From positions 186,001-250,000 of the forward strand of contig CAVRVJ010000008.1 in assembly GCA_963724645.1 (NCBI GenBank): DNA of 64,000 nt, in the 5' to 3' direction. Source of the DNA: CAVXSP01 sp963724645. GTDB lineage: Bacteria > Acidobacteriota > Vicinamibacteria > Vicinamibacterales > SCN-69-37. Both the position numbers and the translations under genes were made by a program. The notes under the pieces are model-generated. The model ran no database searches and was not told where the DNA came from. It worked only from the letters and a program-made list of their open reading frames with translations. Shown in pieces: positions 16,978-29,200 of this stretch; position 1 is the stretch's first letter, and the number at the start of each line of letters is the position of its first letter.

Positions 16978-18035
16978 CACAAGAATACTAATTCTGAATT
17001 CTGAATTCCGCCCGACTCGATGGCCTCCCTCACGAACGGGTCGCTCGCCGACGGATGTGACGCCAGCGCCTCGAGCGCCGCTGGTCGATCGTCGGAGGGC
17101 AGGGCGGCGGCGGCGTAGGCGAGCGATCGGCGAATGCGGCGCAGGCCGGCGCGTCGCATGGCGCTGCCCTTCAATTGCGCGCGCCAGCCCTCGTCGGACA
17201 GCCGGCACAGGTCGATGAGCCGCGGCGAGGCCAGGCCGGCGCGGGGCTGCCAGGCCGAATCGTCACTGACGGCCGCGCGGCGGTTCCAGGGACAAACGTC
17301 CTGGCAGATATCGCAGCCGTACACCTGCTGCCGGATCGCCGGCCTGAACTCGGCGGCGACGCTGCCGCGCGATTCGATCGTGAGGTACGACAAACACCGC
17401 GTGGCGTCGAGCGAGTACGGCTCGACAAGCGCCTGGGTCGGACAAGCGTCGAGACACCGTGTGCACGTTCCGCACTGGTCGAGCGCGGGCGCGTCCGGCT
17501 CCAACTCGGCGTTGGTGAGCACTTCCGCGAGGAACAGCCACGACCCCAGGGCCGCATTGATCAGGCACGTGTTCTTGCCGATCCATCCCAGGCCCGCCTG
17601 CTCCGCGAAGACGCGCTCCTGCACCGGCCCGCTGTCCACGCACGAAAACGCCTCGAACCCGGCGCCTGCGTTGTCCGCCATCCACGCGACAAGCGAGCGC
17701 AGTCTCCCGCGCAGCACGTCGTGATAATCGTCGCCCCACGCGTACCGCGAGATCGCGGCGCGGCCCGGTTCTTTCGTGCTCGCCACACCCGGCGGCGCGG
17801 TGTTGTACACGATCGCGAGGGAGACGATCGATCGGACCGTCGGCAGCACGGCCGCCGGCTGGGTTCGCTCCTGGGCCGACTCGTGCAGGTAGGACATGTC
17901 GCCTGCATACCCGCGGGCGATCCACTCACGAAGACGCGCCAGCCGGGGATAGGCCTCCGCGCGCGCGACACCGCACAGATCGAACCGCAGTTCTCGTGCG
18001 CGGATCTTGACAGCCTCGGAAGTCAGCGCGCCCAC
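16977..18035 (-). CDS. queG: Epoxyqueuosine reductase
   Basis: QueG reduces epoxyqueuosine to queuosine at the tRNA wobble position using cobalamin and two [4Fe-4S] clusters. The 352-residue product has the N-terminal GYAGDMSYL, SRYAWGDDYHDVL, and the CVDSGPVQERVFAEQAGLGW region. Cluster motifs are CGTCTRCLDACPT and CDICQDVCPWN. The last dozen residues (GIQNSELVFL) are encoded by a heptamer tandem repeat, so the original C-terminus has probably been extended or replaced. The stop overlaps the algH start by one base. Confidence 0.92.
   Translation of the reverse strand: MGALTSEAVKIRARELRFDLCGVARAEAYPRLARLREWIARGYAGDMSYLHESAQERTQPAAVLPTVRSIVSLAIVYNTAPPGVASTKEPGRAAISRYAWGDDYHDVLRGRLRSLVAWMADNAGAGFEAFSCVDSGPVQERVFAEQAGLGWIGKNTCLINAALGSWLFLAEVLTNAELEPDAPALDQCGTCTRCLDACPTQALVEPYSLDATRCLSYLTIESRGSVAAEFRPAIRQQVYGCDICQDVCPWNRRAAVSDDSAWQPRAGLASPRLIDLCRLSDEGWRAQLKGSAMRRAGLRRIRRSLAYAAAALPSDDRPAALEALASHPSASDPFVREAIESGGIQNSELVFL
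16990..17010. repeat. Heptamer tandem repeat (AATTCTG x3) in the 3' end of queG
   Basis: Three consecutive units, AATTCTG, AATTCTG and AATTCCG. They lie inside the queG reading frame and encode its last residues. The base composition is far AT-richer than the gene body. This is one member of the period 7-8 repeat family. Confidence 0.75.
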
Positions 18036-18051
18036 TCACCGCCCCACTGCC

Positions 18052-20787
<2,736 letters not shown>

Positions 20788-20805
20788 ACGTCTTGAGGCC
20801 AGTGC

Positions 20806-21478
20806 CTAGAACCCGATCATCACTCCGGCGGTCGCGCCCGGCGTCAGCAACCGGCGGCTGGTGCCGAGCGACAGACCTCCGGAACGGCTGACCAGACTCA
20901 GCTCGGACCGAAGCCCGACGTGGTTCAGAAAGCCGCGATCTTTCTCCCGCCACCAGTATTTCACGCCGGCGCCACCGCTGGCGATGGCGCCGTCGGCGCT
21001 GAGCACTTTATCGCTGGTGAGCTCACGCATCCAGCCGGCACCGGCGCGAAGGAACGCCTCCAGCCTTCCCTGCCGGGCGAAACTCCAGAGCACGGATCCC
21101 GTCAACGGCGAAGACGGAGATCCGGAGGGTGGAGGTGACGCCCTCCGCGCCCTCGACATCGGCACTGATCTGCGACCGGAGGTCAGCGTGGCTCCAGTTG
21201 CCGCTCACTTCCGCGCGAAGCCTGCGCGTCAAGCGGACCGCCAGGCGCACGTCGGGGCCGACGCTCGGCCCAATCTCGTTCTTCGTGGAAAACAGCACAA
21301 AGGCGGATCCGTCCGGCGCGGTCAGATTGGCGTTGGCCGAACCGAACGACCCGCCGCCGATCCACGCGAGCCCCACCTCGAGCTCCGCCCGTGGCGCTTT
21401 CGGCGGCGTCTGGGCGAACGCCGCGCCGGCGCCGGCGATGAACACCACCGCCAGACACCAGGCACGCAGGCCGCTCAC
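20806..21478 (-). CDS. Outer-membrane beta-barrel-like protein (one-base frameshift)
   Basis: A signal peptide (WCLAVVFIAGAGAAFAQ) is followed by alternating amphipathic strands (AELEVGLAWIGGGSFGSA, VRLAVRLTRRLRAEVSGNW). The protein ends in a C-terminal aromatic (ATAGVMIGF), as in outer-membrane barrels. One extra base within the G run at about 21098-21100 breaks the frame; joining VTSTLRISVFAVDG to SVLWSFARQGRLEAFLRAG gives about 224 residues. It starts 4 bases inside the end of the matrixin gene, so it is probably in the same operon. No specific function is assignable. Confidence 0.7.
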
Positions 21479-22473
21479 TTGGCGGCCACCTTGATTTCAA
21501 TCCCAGGCGAGGCGCCCCCGGCTTGGACCGCAACCAGCCGGCTGAAGTAAGCCGGCCTGAAGCTGATGTTCACCTGCGTGTCGGGACCGAAGAAACTATC
21601 GATGTCCGCGTCGTCGAGCGGTTCGGCTCGAACCAGGTACACGCCGGCGGACAGCCCGCCGATCGTGAACCTTCCCTGGGCATCCAGACAGAATCCGCCG
21701 ATGAGAACGCCCGTCGCCGAGTTGAAGGCCGTCACGTGCGCGCCGAAGATGCCCTGTCCATTGAGCGTGACCCGGCCGGTGATCTGGCCGTACTCGCGGT
21801 TGAAGGCGGTCGAGGTGTAAATGTCACCCAATCCAGCCGCATCGTCGGACTTCGGCGTGCGGTCGTCTATATTGCCCGGCGGAAACGCAATGGGGAACAT
21901 GACGGCCTGCGTGGCCAGGACATGGCGACCGCCTGACTGCAGCTCGGTCTCGCCGAGCGCGGAATGGCCGAGCCCGTGCAGATGCCCGAGCTCGTGCGTC
22001 ACAATGGACTGCACGTCGTAGCGGCCGGGTGAGCCACCTGGGGCTACGGACCAGTCGGCCGCGGAATTCAGAAAGATATCCGACTCAACGAGTTCACCGC
22101 TCACGTCATCGAACACGAAGTTGGTGGCGCCGAGGGTACGCTCGAGGTCGGATCGCAACTGAAAGCCGATCACGTTGATGCCGTCATCGACCGAGGGATC
22201 GGCACTCGTGAACCCGACGAATTGCGCGGAGAGCGTGACCGACGGCACCTTTGCCCAGGCCGCGAATCCCTGCTGCGCGGCCGTTTGCAACTGGACGGCG
22301 GTCACGTTGGGAATGTCGCGATTTGTGACGAAATACCGCACCGGCATGGTGTTCCAGCGGACGCCGATCTTCCTGCCGTTCAGCTCGAGCCCGAACTTCA
22401 GGTAGGCTCGCGCAGCGGGCGCGGCGGCCAGCACTGCCCCGATCACGGCAAAACATGCGCCCACGCGCCTCAC
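21475..22473 (-). CDS. Matrixin (M10-type) zinc metalloprotease with C-terminal carboxypeptidase-regulatory-like domain
   Basis: From GTG 22473 the product begins with a signal peptide (CFAVIGAVLAAAPAARAY). A matrixin domain follows with the zinc site HELGHLHGLGH. After it comes a beta-sandwich repeat (YGQITGRVTLNGQGIFGAHV, then GGLSAGVYLVRAEPLDDAD) of the carboxypeptidase-regulatory type. It is likely secreted or surface-bound. In the given sequence this frame is continuous with the upstream gene, giving a 522-residue open frame with two signal peptides, so fusion is possible but an indel is more likely. Confidence 0.8.
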   Translation of the reverse strand: MRRVGACFAVIGAVLAAAPAARAYLKFGLELNGRKIGVRWNTMPVRYFVTNRDIPNVTAVQLQTAAQQGFAAWAKVPSVTLSAQFVGFTSADPSVDDGINVIGFQLRSDLERTLGATNFVFDDVSGELVESDIFLNSAADWSVAPGGSPGRYDVQSIVTHELGHLHGLGHSALGETELQSGGRHVLATQAVMFPIAFPPGNIDDRTPKSDDAAGLGDIYTSTAFNREYGQITGRVTLNGQGIFGAHVTAFNSATGVLIGGFCLDAQGRFTIGGLSAGVYLVRAEPLDDADIDSFFGPDTQVNISFRPAYFSRLVAVQAGGASPGIEIKVAAK

Positions 22474-23043
22474 CGGACGCCTCGTGCCGCGGAACGTAGG
22501 GCTCGCCATGACGACGCGGACCAGCGCCTCGAACTCGAACACCGCCATTGGCCGTCGGCGCGCATCGCCGCGCACGACGGCGCCGGCGTCGGCGGTCTGG
22601 CCCACGACGAGCGGCGGATCCACGACCTCGGCCCCGCTCGCCGGCGAGGGCCGCAAACGATAGATCCCCATCGAGAGCCCGACGGGCTGCCACATATTGT
22701 TGCGATCGCGCCTCAGAAAAAAGACGCCGCGTTCACCGGTTCGCAGCCTGGGCGCCCCGACCATTTCCGATCGGTAGCGGCCGACCAGTCCGCCGGGGAG
22801 CATGATTGACACGAAATCTGCAGCGTCGCCTTTTAGAACGGCCTCCACCCCGATGGAGACGATCGATTCGATGCCGCGATCGGGCACGACGACGCCGCGG
22901 ACATCCGTCACGTGGCCGCGGATGATGAGCGTGGCGTCTGCCACGATTTCACGAAAGTCGGCGGGAACGGTCACCGTGGCCGAAGCGGGCCCCGTGCACA
23001 GAAGGACGGCGACCAGAGCGCTCGGAATCCGCCGGGACATCAA
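22470..23043 (-). CDS. Secreted protein upstream of matrixin (probably frameshifted near its end)
   Basis: A signal peptide (ALVAVLLCTGPASATVTVPA) is followed by a domain of about 170 residues: DFREIVADATLIIRGHVTDV, VEAVLKGDAADFVSIMLPGG, RTGERGVFFLRRD, GLSMGIYRLRP and VRGDARRRPMAVFEFEALV. I know similar proteins only as uncharacterised partners encoded before a matrixin. If one base is removed near 22490, the frame ends in TGA at 22470-22472, overlapping the GTG start of the matrixin as GTGA. The length 574 is 3n+1, consistent with one extra base. Confidence 0.65.
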
Positions 23044-23052
23044 CGCATTCTT

Positions 23053-24208
23053 TCACAAGCCGCGCGACGACTTGCGCCGGGCCACGGCCGCGATCGCTTC
23101 CGCCGCGCGTCGAGACGCGCCCGGTTCCCCGAGCTTTTCTTTGACTTCCTCGAGGTCGCGCCGCATCGAGTCGGCGCGGGCGCGATCGAGGAGCAGCGAG
23201 GCCATCTCGTCGGCGACGGCGCGCGGCGTGAACTCTTCCTGAATCAGCTCGCGGACGACAGGACGGCCCGCGATCAGGTTGACCATGCCGTACGTCGTTA
23301 CGCGCACGAATCGTCGGGCGAGCGCATAGGTCAACGGCGCCAGTCGGTAGACGACCACCATCGGGCGCAGGTGCAGGGCGGTTTGCACCGTGGCGGTGCC
23401 TGAGGCAGTCACGACCGCCTGTGCGGCCGCGAGGACATCGTCGGTCGCGCCCTCGATCGCGGCACAAGGCACGCCGGCGGAGCGGAGCACCGCGATCGGC
23501 GCAAACAGCGTCGCGTCGAGCGAGGGCGCGCGCGCGACAACACACTGGAGCCCTGCCACACTTCGGGAAGCCAGCACGGCTGCTTCGACGAGCGTCGGGA
23601 GAATCTGCCGGACCTCGTTCGGCCGGCTGCCGGGCAGCAGCGCGAGGGTAGGCCTGGCCGGATCGAGCCCTTGCGCGCGCAGAAAATCGGCCGCGGGCCT
23701 CGCCGGCGCGGCCAGATCGATGAGCGGATGCCCGACGAATTCCACCGGCACGCCGGCATCCTCGGTACATCCGCACTTCGAACGGGAAAATCACGAGCAT
23801 CCGATCGACGTACCGCCGAAGCGTCTGCAGACGCCCCGGGCGCCAGGCCCAGAGTTGAGGGCTGACGTAGTACACGATCGGCACGCCCAGCCGGCGCATG
23901 ATCGGCAGCAGCCGAAAATTGAAGTCGGGAAAATCAATCGCGACGAATACGTCCGGCCTTCTCGTCCGCGCCGCCGCCCCGAGCGTACGAAGCATCCTCC
24001 AGGATCGCGGCAGCACGGACACGGCTTCGATGAGGCCCGTCACCGAGAACCCGCGATAGTCGCCGATGAGCTCGGCGCCGGCCGATGCCATCCGCTCGCC
24101 GCCGAAACCGAAGACTTCGACGCCGGGATCGAGTGCACGGAGCGTGTGGACCAGCGCGCCGGCGTACAGATCGCCAGACGCCTCCCCACACGAGAGCATC
24201 ACTCTCAT
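23053..24208 (-). CDS. lpxB: Lipid-A-disaccharide synthase (one-base frameshift)
   Basis: LpxB joins UDP-diacylglucosamine and lipid X to give the lipid A disaccharide. The N-terminus has LSCGEASGDLYAGALVHTLR, GFGGERMASAGAEL and IDFPDFNFRLL, then YYVSPQLWAWRPGR and LVIFPFEVRMY. After one extra base at about 23764 (tac-c-gag) it continues EFVGHPLIDL, LALLPGSRPNEVRQILP, VTASGTATVQTALHLRPMVV and LIAGRPVVRELIQEEFTP. The joined length of about 385 residues is typical. lpxD lies 40 bases upstream on the same strand. Confidence 0.93.
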
Positions 24209-24248
24209 AGGCGGGATTCTGTCCCTGCCAACGCGCGCCGACCCGGCA

Positions 24249-25286
24249 CTACAGCGGGCCTTTGTGGAGCGCGCCTTCGAGCGCCGACAGTCGCGTCTCC
24301 AGCGCGAGAAGGGCCTTGCGAAGCTCGGGAAGGCGGCGCAGCAACACGACGGACTCGCGCCATTGATCGACGTCCATGGCCGGGATGCCGGTGACGTGCT
24401 GTGCGGGCTCGATGTCCTTGCTCACGACCGATTTCGCGCCGACGATCGCGCCGCGTCCGACTCGAACGTGACCGGTCACGCCCGCCTGGCCGGCGAGGAT
24501 GACGCCGTCATCCAGTTCGCTGCTGCCGGCGACTCCCGATTGCGCGGCCATCAGGGCGTGCCGGCCGATCCTCACGCCGTGGGCGACCTGCACGAGGTTG
24601 TCGATCTTGGTGCCACGTCCGATCCGCGTCTCACCCACGGCCGGACGATCGACGGCCGTGTGCGCCCCGATCTCCACGTCGTCCTCGATCACGACGCGGC
24701 CGACCTGGGGAATCTTCTGGTGCGAGCCGTCGGCGCGCCTGGCGAAGCCGAAGCCGTCGCTGCCGATCACCGCGGCGTCCTGCACCACCACGCGGTTTCC
24801 AAGCACGACATCCTCACGGATCGATACATGCGCGTGGATCGTGCAGTCCTCGCCGATCGTCGCGCCGGCTCCGACGACGGCATGCGGGCCAATCGTGGTG
24901 CGCGCGCCGATCCGCGCACGCGCGCCAACGGCCACGAACGGACCGATGGCGGCTTCCGGTCCAACTTCCGCAGACGGATCGATCGCCGCGAGCCGACTGA
25001 TGCCCGGGGCCATCCGGACCGGCGGCGTGAGCACCGCCACGGCCTGGGCAAACGCCAGATAGGGCTCAGCCGTCCGTAATATGGCGCACGGGGCGACAGT
25101 CACCGACTCGTCGGCGATGATCGCCGAGGCCCGAGTCGCGGCCACCTTGGACGCGTATCTCGGATTCGCGAGAAAGGTCACTTCGCCCTCGCGGGCGTCT
25201 TCGATCCCGGCGACGCGCGACACGTCGAGGCGGCCGTCGCCTTCGAGGCGGCACCCCAGGCACACGGCGAGTTCGGCAAGGTTCAT
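24249..25286 (-). CDS. lpxD: UDP-3-O-(3-hydroxymyristoyl)glucosamine N-acyltransferase
   Basis: LpxD adds the N-linked hydroxyacyl chain in lipid A synthesis. The 345-residue product has the N-terminal uridine-binding domain (FLANPRYASKVAATRASAII) and a left-handed beta-helix of hexapeptide repeats (IGPFVAVGARARIGARTTIG, GEDCTIHAHVSIREDVVLGN). The catalytic His is in VQVAHGVRIGRHALMAAQ, followed by a C-terminal helical arm. It is intact and upstream of lpxB in the same direction. Confidence 0.95.
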   Translation of the reverse strand: MNLAELAVCLGCRLEGDGRLDVSRVAGIEDAREGEVTFLANPRYASKVAATRASAIIADESVTVAPCAILRTAEPYLAFAQAVAVLTPPVRMAPGISRLAAIDPSAEVGPEAAIGPFVAVGARARIGARTTIGPHAVVGAGATIGEDCTIHAHVSIREDVVLGNRVVVQDAAVIGSDGFGFARRADGSHQKIPQVGRVVIEDDVEIGAHTAVDRPAVGETRIGRGTKIDNLVQVAHGVRIGRHALMAAQSGVAGSSELDDGVILAGQAGVTGHVRVGRGAIVGAKSVVSKDIEPAQHVTGIPAMDVDQWRESVVLLRRLPELRKALLALETRLSALEGALHKGPL

Positions 25287-25291
25287 GAAGA

Positions 25292-26191
25292 TCAGCGGCG
25301 AATGCGAGCGGGCATTCTCGGGCGGTCAGCAGGGGGCTGCGGCTTACCGGCCTCTTCCCAGGCGGCGACGATCACGCTCGCGGCTGCGCTCGACGAGTCG
25401 CTCATCCGCTTTTCCAGGATCGCGCGGGCGCCGCCGGCGAACGCCGCGTAGTAGGCGTCGTCGTAGAGCTCGCGGCCCGCGGCGGCGTGCCGATCCGCCT
25501 CCAACACCTGCGCGACCAGGGACTGGCTCTCCGCCAGCGCATCGAATACGAAGCCCCTTACCTTGCCGATCGGCTGAATCCTGACCGGTGCCAGCCTGAG
25601 ATCCGAGAGAAGGCGCAAGGGCAGCTCAGTCTCGAACCTCGCGTGAATCCCTCGCTGGTTCGTCATCTGGCCATCGTAGTTGGCCGTGGCATGGAACGGC
25701 TGGTGCGCATCCTCGATGTAGTGCGCCAGCACGGCCGCAAGATAGCGAGTGTTGTCTGCCGCGTACGGCACTGTCGGGTTGCCGATGTCTTTGAACGTCC
25801 CGACGAGCCGATCGAAAATCTCTTCCGCGCGCCAGGGCAGACGGCCGGCCCGATTAGCACGGTCGGGACCGTACCTGGCGACAAACGCGTTCCACTCGCG
25901 CGGCACGTTCCTGAACGGCGGCGGCTCATCGAGCGCGTCGAGATCAAGCTGATGGTTCGCCGTCTCCTCCCCCAGTTTCCCGTTGAGCCCCACGACTCGC
26001 CACTCATCGGGATCGACGGAGTGTTCGACGACGAAATCGCGCTGCACCGCGAAAACCGGCTTCAGCTCCGGCGGCAGGCCGTCGATGGCGCGGCGCGTGA
26101 GCAGCCGGTGCATTTCCATTCCCCACGCGTGCATCGAGACCGGGATGGTCAGGAGCAGCACGGCAACCAGCCAGGCAGGAATGGCCCTCAT
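25292..26191 (-). CDS. S1/P1-type nuclease
   Basis: A 299-residue secreted protein with a signal peptide ending before HAWGMEMHRLLTRRAID. It shows the trinuclear-zinc pattern of the S1/P1 nuclease and zinc phospholipase C fold: N-terminal Trp after cleavage, an early His (EMHRLLTRRA), later Asp/His residues (HSVDPDEWR, ETANHQLDLD) and HYIEDAHQPFHATANYDG. Single-stranded nucleic acids are the usual substrate. It is 5 bases upstream of lpxD on the same strand, and diverges from gatC. Confidence 0.85.
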   Translation of the reverse strand: MRAIPAWLVAVLLLTIPVSMHAWGMEMHRLLTRRAIDGLPPELKPVFAVQRDFVVEHSVDPDEWRVVGLNGKLGEETANHQLDLDALDEPPPFRNVPREWNAFVARYGPDRANRAGRLPWRAEEIFDRLVGTFKDIGNPTVPYAADNTRYLAAVLAHYIEDAHQPFHATANYDGQMTNQRGIHARFETELPLRLLSDLRLAPVRIQPIGKVRGFVFDALAESQSLVAQVLEADRHAAAGRELYDDAYYAAFAGGARAILEKRMSDSSSAAASVIVAAWEEAGKPQPPADRPRMPARIRR

Positions 26192-26223
26192 GGCGACATG
26201 CTAGCATCACTGACCTGAGACTC

Positions 26224-26520
26224 ATGGCCTCGAAGCTTACGCGCGACGACGTGCTGCGCATCGCCGAGCTGGCGCACCTCGAACTGAGCGAATCGGAAGT
26301 CGACGTCTTCACCCGACAACTGGACGACATTCTCGGCTACGCCGTTCAGGTGCAGGAAGTCGACACGACGGGTGTGTCGCCGACGTCGCATCCGCTCGGG
26401 GTCGATGCCGCCTGGCGGCCGGACGCACTGGTTCCGTCGCTCGGCCTCTCCGATTCGCTCGCCAACGCCCCGAACGCCGACCGCGCCGCGGGCCTCTTCA
26501 AGGTTCCCAAGGTGCTCTGA
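26224..26520 (+). CDS. gatC: Aspartyl/glutamyl-tRNA amidotransferase subunit C
   Basis: A 98-residue GatC, the small subunit clamping GatA and GatB. It has KLTRDDVLRIAELAHLELSE, FTRQLDDILGYAVQVQEVDT, GVSPTSHPLG and a terminal GLFKVPKVL. It is intact; its TGA overlaps the ATG of gatA by one base, so the two are co-translated. gatB is not in the window. Confidence 0.95.
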   Translation: MASKLTRDDVLRIAELAHLELSESEVDVFTRQLDDILGYAVQVQEVDTTGVSPTSHPLGVDAAWRPDALVPSLGLSDSLANAPNADRAAGLFKVPKVL

Positions 26521-27981
26521 TGCCGGCGGAGCTCAGCCCGTTCGCGACGGCGCACGCCATTCGCGACGCCATTCAGCGCGGCGACCTGACCGCCGCTCAG
26601 GCCTGCGACGCGGCCCTCGCCAGGATTCAGCGAGACCAACCCGGCGCTGCACGCGTTTCAGCAGGTCGACGCCGATCGGGCGCGCGCGCGCGCCGCGGCG
26701 CTCGATCGATCCGCCAAATCCGATCGGCCCGCTGCACGGCGTGCCCTGGCGTTGAAGGACAACATCGTCGTCCGCGGCCTGCGCACCACCGCCGGGTCGC
26801 GCATGCTGGAACAGTACGTCTCGCCCTTCGACGCGACGGTCGTCGAGCGGCTCGAGCGGGCCGGCGCCGTCATCGTCGGAAAGACCGTCTGCGACGAATT
26901 CGCGATGGGATCGTCGACCGAGAACTCCGCGTTCGGACCGTCACGCAACCCGTGGGCGACCGACCGCATTCCCGGCGGGTCGAGCGGCGGATCCGCGGTC
27001 GCGGTGGCAGCCGGCATGACGCCGCTGGCGCTCGGATCGGACACGGGCGGATCGATCCGGCAGCCCGCGGCCCTCTGCGGCGTCGTGGGCCTGAAGCCGA
27101 CCTACGGCCGCGTGTCGCGCTACGGACTGGTCGCCTTCGCGTCGTCGCTGGATCAGATAGGCCCATTCGCGCGGACGGTCGCGGACGCGGCACTGCTGCT
27201 CGAGACGATCAGCGGACACGACCCGCGTGATGCGACCTCCGCGCAGCGTGAAGTGCCGCGGTTCACCGATGCCCTCTCGGACGACGTCAAGGGCTTGAGG
27301 GTCGGGGTACCGCGGCACCTTGCTCGAACAGGGCGTGGACCCGGACGTGCTCGCCGCGTTCGATGCCAGTCTGCGCGCGCTCGAGCAGCTGGGCGCGCAC
27401 GTCACCACCGGTGGACTCTGCCGTACAGCCGGTTCGCGATTCCGGTCTACTACCTGGTCGCGACCGCCGAGGCGAGCTCCAATCTCGCGCGCTACGACGG
27501 CGTGCGGTACGGCGCGCGGACACCGGCCGCAACGCTGGGCGAGATGTACGACCGCACACGCAGCGCCGGGTTTGGCGCCGAAGTGAAGCGCCGAATCGTC
27601 CTGGGCACCTACGTGCTGAGCTCGGGGTACTACGACGCCTATTACTTGAAAGCCCAGCAAGTGCGCACGCTGATCCGCCGCGATTTCGAACAGGCGTTGG
27701 ATGAGGTCGACGCCGTCGCCGTGCCGACCAGCCCGACGGGCGCCTTCAAGCTCGGCGAGCGCACGGACGATCCGCTGCAGATGTACCTTGGCCGACGTGT
27801 TCACCGTCAGCGCGCCGCTCGCCGGGCTGCCGGCCATCAGCGTCCCGTGCGGCTTCACGACGGACCGTCTGCCCGTCGGCCTGCAGCTGACGGGCCGCGC
27901 CTGGGACGAAGCGACGATCCTTCGGCTCGCCCACGCCTACGAGCGCGCCACGCCGTGGGCGGGAATGCATCCGGAGGTTAG
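26520..27981 (+). CDS. gatA: Aspartyl/glutamyl-tRNA amidotransferase subunit A (several frameshifts)
   Basis: GatA is the amidase that releases ammonia for tRNA-dependent Gln/Asn formation. Its signature is complete across frames: ALKDNIVVRGLRTTAGS with catalytic Lys, GPSRNPWATDRIPGGSSGG and GSDTGGSIRQPAALCG with the Ser-cisSer-Lys triad, then AIPVYYLVATAEASSNLARY and APLAGLPAISVPCGF. Breaks lie near 26631 (extra c), about 26700, about 26745 (a C lost from a C run), 27316 (extra c), about 27410 (two extra bases) and about 27787. It marks the left edge of the indel-rich zone. Confidence 0.9.
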
Positions 27982-28013
27982 CGTAAGTCCGCGAGATCCG
28001 AGCACGTCGTGGC

Positions 28014-28728
28014 TCACGGAGTGCAGAACTCGCGGCCTATCGTCGTCCCTCGCCTCAGCCACACGACCACGGGCAACCCGATTAGCGCCGGCAGCAGCCA
28101 CGGAGCGAGCCGCCAGGCGCCTGGGCCAACGAGGCCAGGCCATCGGGTCGCGGCCAGTACCAGGAATGCGGTGTGGAGCGCGATCCCGGCGCTGATCATG
28201 CTGGTCAGATGTTCCTGCTCCCATTCATTTGCCGTCGCCGTCGTGCGGCCGGCGTAGTGCATGTCCCTCACGCCCACGGCAAAACCCGCGGGAACGATGA
28301 GAAACCACGGCCAGGCGTGCCAGATGATCGCGGCGGGGAACAGGGCGACCGTTCCTGCGATCGCGGCCAGGTTGAGCGCGAGATGCGGACGCGACCGGAT
28401 CCGCGCGGGCAATGGCTCCGGCGCTGACGACGGCCAATCCGTGTTGCACGGGCGCAACGATGATGACGAGCAGGTACAGGACGAGCCACATCAAGTGAGG
28501 AGTCGCGGCCATGGAACGGTCGACGGAGGCCAGCGCTGACGGCGTTGCCAGGCCGACGAGCGCCATCGCGCCGCCCGTAAGCGCCGCGCAGTAGATCAGC
28601 CGAGAGAACCAGCGGCCCGCAGCACGGTGGAAAACGCCGCCCTTCCGCGCGACGGCCGCGGCCCAGAACGCAAGCGTCGCGCCGGCCGCGCAAATCAGGT
28701 GCCCGCCAAGCAGGAGCGGCATCATCAT
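28014..28728 (-). CDS. DUF2306-like integral membrane protein (frameshifted)
   Basis: About 238 residues when two frames are joined near 28385-28415, with six to seven hydrophobic segments. The first half has LLLGGHLICAAGATLAFWAA, then a KGGVFHRAAGRWFSRL motif typical of DUF2306-type proteins. The second half has LNLAAIAGTVALFPAAIIWH, VGVRDMHYAGRTTATANEWE and a C-terminal helix pair. ATG 28728 is the first of three in-frame ATGs. Role unknown. Confidence 0.65.
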
Positions 28729-28871
28729 CAATGCGGCCGCACCGTGATGCCGATCTCAGAGTTGATAAAGGGACATTGCGTGTCGCGCGCGGCGAGCGTC
28801 GTGGAAGGCATACACGCTGCCGGCGCGACCACACGGGCCGCGCAGCCGAAGGACAGCCAGCGGTGACTCGG

Positions 28872-29123
28872 TCAGACCGCGGACGTCGGCACCTCGGGCA
28901 GGCGGTAGTGCACGAGGCCTTGTCGGACTTCCTCCATCGCGATCCGCTCGAGCTTGTGCGGGACGCGATCGTGCTCGGCATGGTCGCCGTGGCCGATGCG
29001 GATCCGCGCCCCGCGCTTCAATTGAATGGCGCGCCGCGCGGCGACATCGACGAACAGAAACCGGCTGTGAATCGGCTCAGCCGGCGTCTCCGGGATCGAG
29101 GGCTCTGAAAGTTCGGTAGCCAT
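28872..29123 (-). CDS. rpoZ: RNA polymerase omega subunit-like protein
   Basis: An 83-residue protein. SRFLFVDVAARRAIQLKRGA matches the omega/Rpb6 core (S-x-F/Y-x-x-V-x-x-A-x-x-R-A-x-Q-L), and KLERIAMEEVRQGLVHYRLP matches the following helix (usually KP-x-x-IA-x-E-E-x-x-x-G). Omega helps assemble the beta-prime subunit into RNA polymerase. The middle (RIGHGDHAEHDRVPHKLE) is longer than in E. coli, and divergence is high, so the assignment is probable rather than certain. Confidence 0.72.
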   Translation of the reverse strand: MATELSEPSIPETPAEPIHSRFLFVDVAARRAIQLKRGARIRIGHGDHAEHDRVPHKLERIAMEEVRQGLVHYRLPEVPTSAV

Positions 29124-29200
29124 ACATCCTTACGTATCACAAGCGCCCGCCGGCAGGCGAACGTTTGCACGTCCACCTGCCGGCCGGGCGCCCGATGCCG

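Noticed and set aside
24066..25079. A 337-codon plus-strand frame opposite lpxB/lpxD
   Set aside because: Shadow of the hexapeptide repeats of LpxD read in antisense; no independent support.
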